A stretch of 64,000 nucleotides of DNA from Thermovirga sp. (GTDB lineage: Bacteria; Synergistota; Synergistia; Synergistales; Thermovirgaceae), in assembly GCF_017656375.1 (NCBI RefSeq), contig NZ_JACDOB010000001.1, positions 62,001-126,000 on the forward strand, in the 5' to 3' direction. Positions 60,504 to 64,000 of this stretch are shown piece by piece. Under the pieces are notes generated by a model. It was not told the DNA's origin and ran no database searches. It saw only the letters and a list, made by a program, of their open reading frames with translations. A program made the position numbers and the translations under genes. Each line of letters opens with the position of its first letter. The stretch's first letter is position 1.

Positions 60504-63167
60504 CTAACGTAACCTTTCTAAGTTCGTCTCTATCTTTCTTAATTTTTCTTCGTTTTCCTTAAGTTTTCTTCTTTCTTTTTCCACTACATCTGCTGGGGCA
60601 TTTGCTGTAAATTTCTCATTGCTCAGTTTGTTTTCAGATTTTTTAATTGCCTCCATAATACTCTTTCGCTCTTTCTCCAGCCTTTTTATCTCTTCCTCGA
60701 TATTTATAACCCCATCTACAGCCAAGAAAGCCTCTCCGTAATCGGATACAGAAGCCAATGCCCTTTTAGGTTTAGAACTATCCTGATCAAGGAAAAGTAT
60801 ATTTTCTACTTTGGTGAGCATTTTCACCATATCTTCATTGTCTTTAATAAACTGGCGATTTTGAGCGTCCTGTATTAATAAATAGCACTCAGAGACCTTC
60901 TTTTGCGGTGCTAACCTAGCCTCAGCTCTGAGATTTCTTATGTCTCTGATAACATCCTGCAAAGTAGACATCTTCTCCTCTACATCTTGGTCGCCTTCGC
61001 CATAAACACTGGGCTTTGGCCAGCTTTCCCTCTCTATAAATTGGTTGGAGAAATCAAAAGCATGCCACAACTCCTCAGTTACAAAGGGGATGAAAGGATG
61101 AAGGAGCTTGAGAACATCTTTGAAAACATCTAATAATACCTTCTGTGATGTTTTCTTCCTAAGATCTCCTTCGTCTCCTTTCAATGCAGGTTTCGCCATT
61201 TCTAAATACCAGTCACAAAGGTCACTCCATACAAAATCGTAGAGAAGTCTAGCAGCTTCGCCATAATGGTACCCTTCAAGATAATTGGTCACACTCTCCA
61301 CAACTTTCCACAATCGAACTTTTATCCATTTATCATGATTCCTCAAGTTTAAATCTTCCTCACGAATACCATCAAAGTCGCTAGTATTCATGAGAGCAAA
61401 TCTAGCTGCATTCCATATTTTGTTAAGGAAATGCCTGTATGTTTCTATTCTTTCCTTACTTAGATAGATGTCTCGACCTTGCACTGTTAAAGCTGCCAAC
61501 GTCATTCGGAGAGCATCTGCTCCATAAACGTTGATTATTTCAAGGGGGTCTATGACGTTACCTTTGGATTTGCTCATTTTTTGCCCGTGCTCATCTCTTA
61601 CAAGGGCATGAATGTAAACTTGCTCAAAAGGTACATCTCTCATAAATTTGAGTCCCATCATTATCATTCTGGCTACCCAGAAAAAAAGGATGTCAAAACC
61701 TGTAATTAAAAGGCTTGTTGGATAGTAATATTGCAAATCCTTAGTTTCCTCTGGCCAGCCAAGAGTGGAGAAAGGCCAAAGGGCACTACTGAACCACGTA
61801 TCCAACACATCTTCGTCCTGCTGTATGTTTTTGCTGCGACATTTTTCACAACACGAAGGATCTTCTTCTGACACTGTTACATGGCCGCAATCATTACACG
61901 TCCACGCAGGAATGCGATGGCCCCACCAAAGCTGCCTTGAAATGCACCAATCTCTTATGTTTTCCATCCATTGGAAATAAGTATTTTCCCATTGTTCAGG
62001 AATTATTTCTATCTTACCTTCTTTTACTGCCCTAATTCCCTCTTCCGCTAAAGGCTTGGTTTTCACAAACCACTGTTCTGAGAGATACGGCTCAATTACT
62101 GTTCCACAACGATAACAATGACCTACTGAATGTTCATACTCAATGACATCAACTAGAAGGCCTTTATCCTTAAGCATTTCTGTTATTTTGTCTCTTGCTT
62201 CAAACCTATCTAGACCCATAAAGTAATTTCCGGCTTGCTCATTCATCCTACCGTTTTCATCAATTACCTGGATTTGAGGCAAATTATGCCTTTGTCCTAC
62301 TAAAAAGTCGTTAGGGTCATGAGCTGGAGTAATTTTAACCAAGCCTGTCCCAAATTCTGGATCTACCATGTTGTCCTCTATTATCGGTATGACCCTATCA
62401 CATAGTGGAACCATTACCTTTTTGCCAATATAAACAGAATTTTTTTCATCTCTGGGATGAACAGCTATAGCCACGTCCCCTAAAATAGTTTCAGGCCTAG
62501 TTGTGGCCACCACAACCCCACCTTCTGAATTATCTGCAAATGGATACAATACGTAATATAGTTTTCCTTTTTTAGGGTCATGTTCTACCTCTAAATCTGA
62601 CAGTGCTGTGTGACATCTGGGGCACCAATTTATAATGTACTTCCCTTTGTATATAAGTCCCTCTTTATAAAGCCTTACAAATACGGCACGCACTGCTTTG
62701 GACAGCCCCTCATCCATAGTGAAGCGCTCTCTCTCCCAATCGCATGAGGCCCCCAATTTTTTTAATTGGTTTATTATTCTGCTTCCATATTCTTCTTTCC
62801 ACTGCCAAATTCTCTGCACAAAAGCATCTCTTCCAAGATCATGTCTGGTTTTACCTTCCTCATGAAGTTTTCTTTCTACCACATTCTGAGTTGCTATCCC
62901 TGCATGATCTGTTCCTGGTAGCCACATGACATTGTATCCAGCCATGCGTTTATACCTACACGATATATCTTGCAAGGTGTTGTTAAGAGCATGTCCCATA
63001 TGAAGAGAACCAGTTACATTAGGAGGAGGAATAACGACGCTAAAGGGTTTTCTCTGATCATCAGGTTCAGAATGAAATGCGCCTGATTCCAACCATCTTT
63101 CATACCACTTATCTTCCAAAGGTGTCGGGTCATAGCTTTTCCCTATTTCTCTTGAATTTTGAGCCAT
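60504..63167 (-). CDS. valS: Valyl-tRNA synthetase
   Basis: Class I synthetase charging tRNA-Val, with editing. The 887-residue protein has the HMGH form of the HIGH motif at 56-59 (PPPNVTGSLHMGHALNNT), an editing CP1 insertion (WCPRCHTALSDLE, TTRPETILGDVAIAVHP), a zinc-type cysteine cluster (WTCNDCGHV...CCEKCRS), the KMSKS loop GQKMSKSKGNV, the anticodon-binding domain, and a C-terminal coiled coil (about 830-887, rich in Glu/Lys) typical of ValS and not IleS. ATG 63167 has GCGGAGGAGG. Downstream of engB. Confidence 0.98.
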   Translation of the reverse strand: MAQNSREIGKSYDPTPLEDKWYERWLESGAFHSEPDDQRKPFSVVIPPPNVTGSLHMGHALNNTLQDISCRYKRMAGYNVMWLPGTDHAGIATQNVVERKLHEEGKTRHDLGRDAFVQRIWQWKEEYGSRIINQLKKLGASCDWERERFTMDEGLSKAVRAVFVRLYKEGLIYKGKYIINWCPRCHTALSDLEVEHDPKKGKLYYVLYPFADNSEGGVVVATTRPETILGDVAIAVHPRDEKNSVYIGKKVMVPLCDRVIPIIEDNMVDPEFGTGLVKITPAHDPNDFLVGQRHNLPQIQVIDENGRMNEQAGNYFMGLDRFEARDKITEMLKDKGLLVDVIEYEHSVGHCYRCGTVIEPYLSEQWFVKTKPLAEEGIRAVKEGKIEIIPEQWENTYFQWMENIRDWCISRQLWWGHRIPAWTCNDCGHVTVSEEDPSCCEKCRSKNIQQDEDVLDTWFSSALWPFSTLGWPEETKDLQYYYPTSLLITGFDILFFWVARMIMMGLKFMRDVPFEQVYIHALVRDEHGQKMSKSKGNVIDPLEIINVYGADALRMTLAALTVQGRDIYLSKERIETYRHFLNKIWNAARFALMNTSDFDGIREEDLNLRNHDKWIKVRLWKVVESVTNYLEGYHYGEAARLLYDFVWSDLCDWYLEMAKPALKGDEGDLRKKTSQKVLLDVFKDVLKLLHPFIPFVTEELWHAFDFSNQFIERESWPKPSVYGEGDQDVEEKMSTLQDVIRDIRNLRAEARLAPQKKVSECYLLIQDAQNRQFIKDNEDMVKMLTKVENILFLDQDSSKPKRALASVSDYGEAFLAVDGVINIEEEIKRLEKERKSIMEAIKKSENKLSNEKFTANAPADVVEKERRKLKENEEKLRKIETNLERLR

Positions 63168-63203
63168 ACTATGTCCTCCTCCGCAACTTTTGATTTTTGC
63201 TAT

Positions 63204-63824
63204 TTAGTTTATATTTTCTTTCTGTGTTTTATCGAGTTTCATGTCAATGTAACTCATCAAAAAACCTTTCAGTTCGTCAAGTCCTGTTTTGTCTACGGAT
63301 GAAACGCATAAAGGACCAAGCACTTCTGGAAACATTTTACCTGCATACTTCTTCAAATAATTGAGTCTTTTTGTAGTCGGTACCTTGTCAACTTTTGTAA
63401 AAACCACCAGGCTCTGTAGTCCCTGAGTTTTCATCCAATTTTGGAGTAGTATATCATTTTCCAAGAATCCATGACGAAAATCAACTAAATGTACTACTAG
63501 AATAAGAGATGATCTTTGTTTTGAATAAAAATCAATAAGCTTAGCCCACTTATTTCTTTCTGCTTTATCTCTTCTAGCATAGCCAAATCCAGGCAAGTCT
63601 ACTAGGCAAAACTTATTTTTTGCCTCCACCATGTAAAAATTTATGCTTCTAGTCTTTCCCGGACTACCACTAACTTTGGCTATCTTAGTACCTAGCAATA
63701 AGTTTATTAGCGACGATTTCCCTACATTAGATCTCCCCGCAAAAGCAATTTCAGGATATTTTTCAGGAGGAAATTGGTCTTTTGCAAAAGATGTAGCTAT
63801 CAATTTTCCATGCCACTTTTTCAT
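63204..63824 (-). CDS. engB: Ribosome biogenesis GTPase EngB (YsxC)
   Basis: Essential GTPase for 50S assembly. The 206-residue protein has FAGRSNVGKSSLINLLLG (P-loop 30-37), SPGKTRSINFYMVEAKNKFCLVDLPGFGYA with G3 DLPG, a FTKVDKV G4 motif and the closing LDELKGFLMSYI. It starts three bases after the lon stop codon, the common lon-engB arrangement. It precedes valS by 36 bases. Confidence 0.95.
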   Translation of the reverse strand: MKKWHGKLIATSFAKDQFPPEKYPEIAFAGRSNVGKSSLINLLLGTKIAKVSGSPGKTRSINFYMVEAKNKFCLVDLPGFGYARRDKAERNKWAKLIDFYSKQRSSLILVVHLVDFRHGFLENDILLQNWMKTQGLQSLVVFTKVDKVPTTKRLNYLKKYAGKMFPEVLGPLCVSSVDKTGLDELKGFLMSYIDMKLDKTQKENIN

Positions 63825-63826
63825 CT

Positions 63827-64000
63827 TTAATTACCACTCACACATCTAATTATTGCTTCCCTTACTTCACTTACAAAAGTTATTTTTAAACCCTTAATTA
63901 ACCACTGGGGTATTTCTTCTACATCTATCTTGTTACCTTCAGGAAGAATTACCTCTTTCATTCCATACCGTCTCGCTGCTAAAATTTTTTCTTTTATGCC
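63827..64000 (-). CDS. lon: ATP-dependent protease La (Lon), C-terminal end
   Basis: The last 57 residues of a protein cut by the right window edge. They read GIKEKILAARRYGMKEVILPEG then NKIDVEEIPQWLIKGLKITFVSEVREAI, the C-terminal part of the Lon proteolytic domain, where GIKEKxLAAxR follows the Ser-Lys dyad region. The dyad itself lies outside the window. TAA stop at 63827, two bases before engB. Identification rests on this ending and on the lon-engB order. LonB-type archaeal proteins lack this exact end. Confidence 0.88.
   Translation of the reverse strand, partial: GIKEKILAARRYGMKEVILPEGNKIDVEEIPQWLIKGLKITFVSEVREAIIRCVSGN

Overview
This window reads as one stretch of chromosome from an anaerobic, amino-acid-fermenting diderm bacterium, most likely a member of the Synergistota. 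That placement is an inference. It rests on an arginine/histidine-degrading gene set, a LIV-type transporter whose binding protein has a plain signal peptide and no lipobox, site-2 protease and polyprenyl genes beside cell-envelope genes, the AmmeMemoRadiSam trio, a pyruvoyl arginine decarboxylase, a SpoIID-like protein without sporulation genes, and clearly AT-rich sequence. No rRNA, tRNA, CRISPR array, insertion sequence or prophage was seen. Coding is dense and start codons are a mixture of ATG, GTG and TTG.

Layout. Positions 1-2505 (+) hold the end of pgk, then tpiA and an asparaginase. From 2592 to the right edge almost everything is on the minus strand; the only plus-strand genes there are rpmB, a small winged-helix protein, a radical SAM protein and nikR. 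In left-to-right order the minus-strand blocks are: rsfS-LCP-nadD-obg; rpmA-prp-rplU; recN-nadK-tlyA-dxs-ispA-xseB; thiN-ftsK-tldD-mltG; a liv transporter with hutH; AmmeMemoRadiSam (26204-28563); queA-spoIID-DUF2905-ruvB-ruvA-ruvC-yebC-nadE; a degenerate nitrilase; a zinc ribbon with argF and arcA; speH-speB-speE-pdaD; ispG-rseP-dxr-cdsA-uppS-UDG-(P-loop/Gls24)-hisC-murA-wecB-wecA-(rpiB-upp)-meaB-small membrane protein; and an oxidoreductase followed by pgeF-folC-valS-engB-lon(partial).

How they work together. Arginine has two fates here: deiminase plus ornithine carbamoyltransferase, or decarboxylation to agmatine, then putrescine, then spermidine by a complete four-gene operon behind the best promoter in the window. 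Isoprenoid genes (dxs, dxr, ispG, ispA, uppS) lie in two clusters and feed undecaprenyl phosphate to envelope enzymes (cdsA, wecA, wecB, murA, LCP). NAD genes nadD, nadE and nadK are spread over the window. The ribosomal block carries L27 with a nine-residue pre-sequence next to its Prp protease.

Most unusual items: a P-loop ATPase fused to an Asp23/Gls24 domain; a nitrilase-fold protein lacking the catalytic Cys and Lys, divergent from nikR; a radical SAM protein with a CX6CX2C cluster motif; an RpiB-uracil phosphoribosyltransferase fusion; and the AmmeMemoRadiSam operon with a divergent putative regulator.
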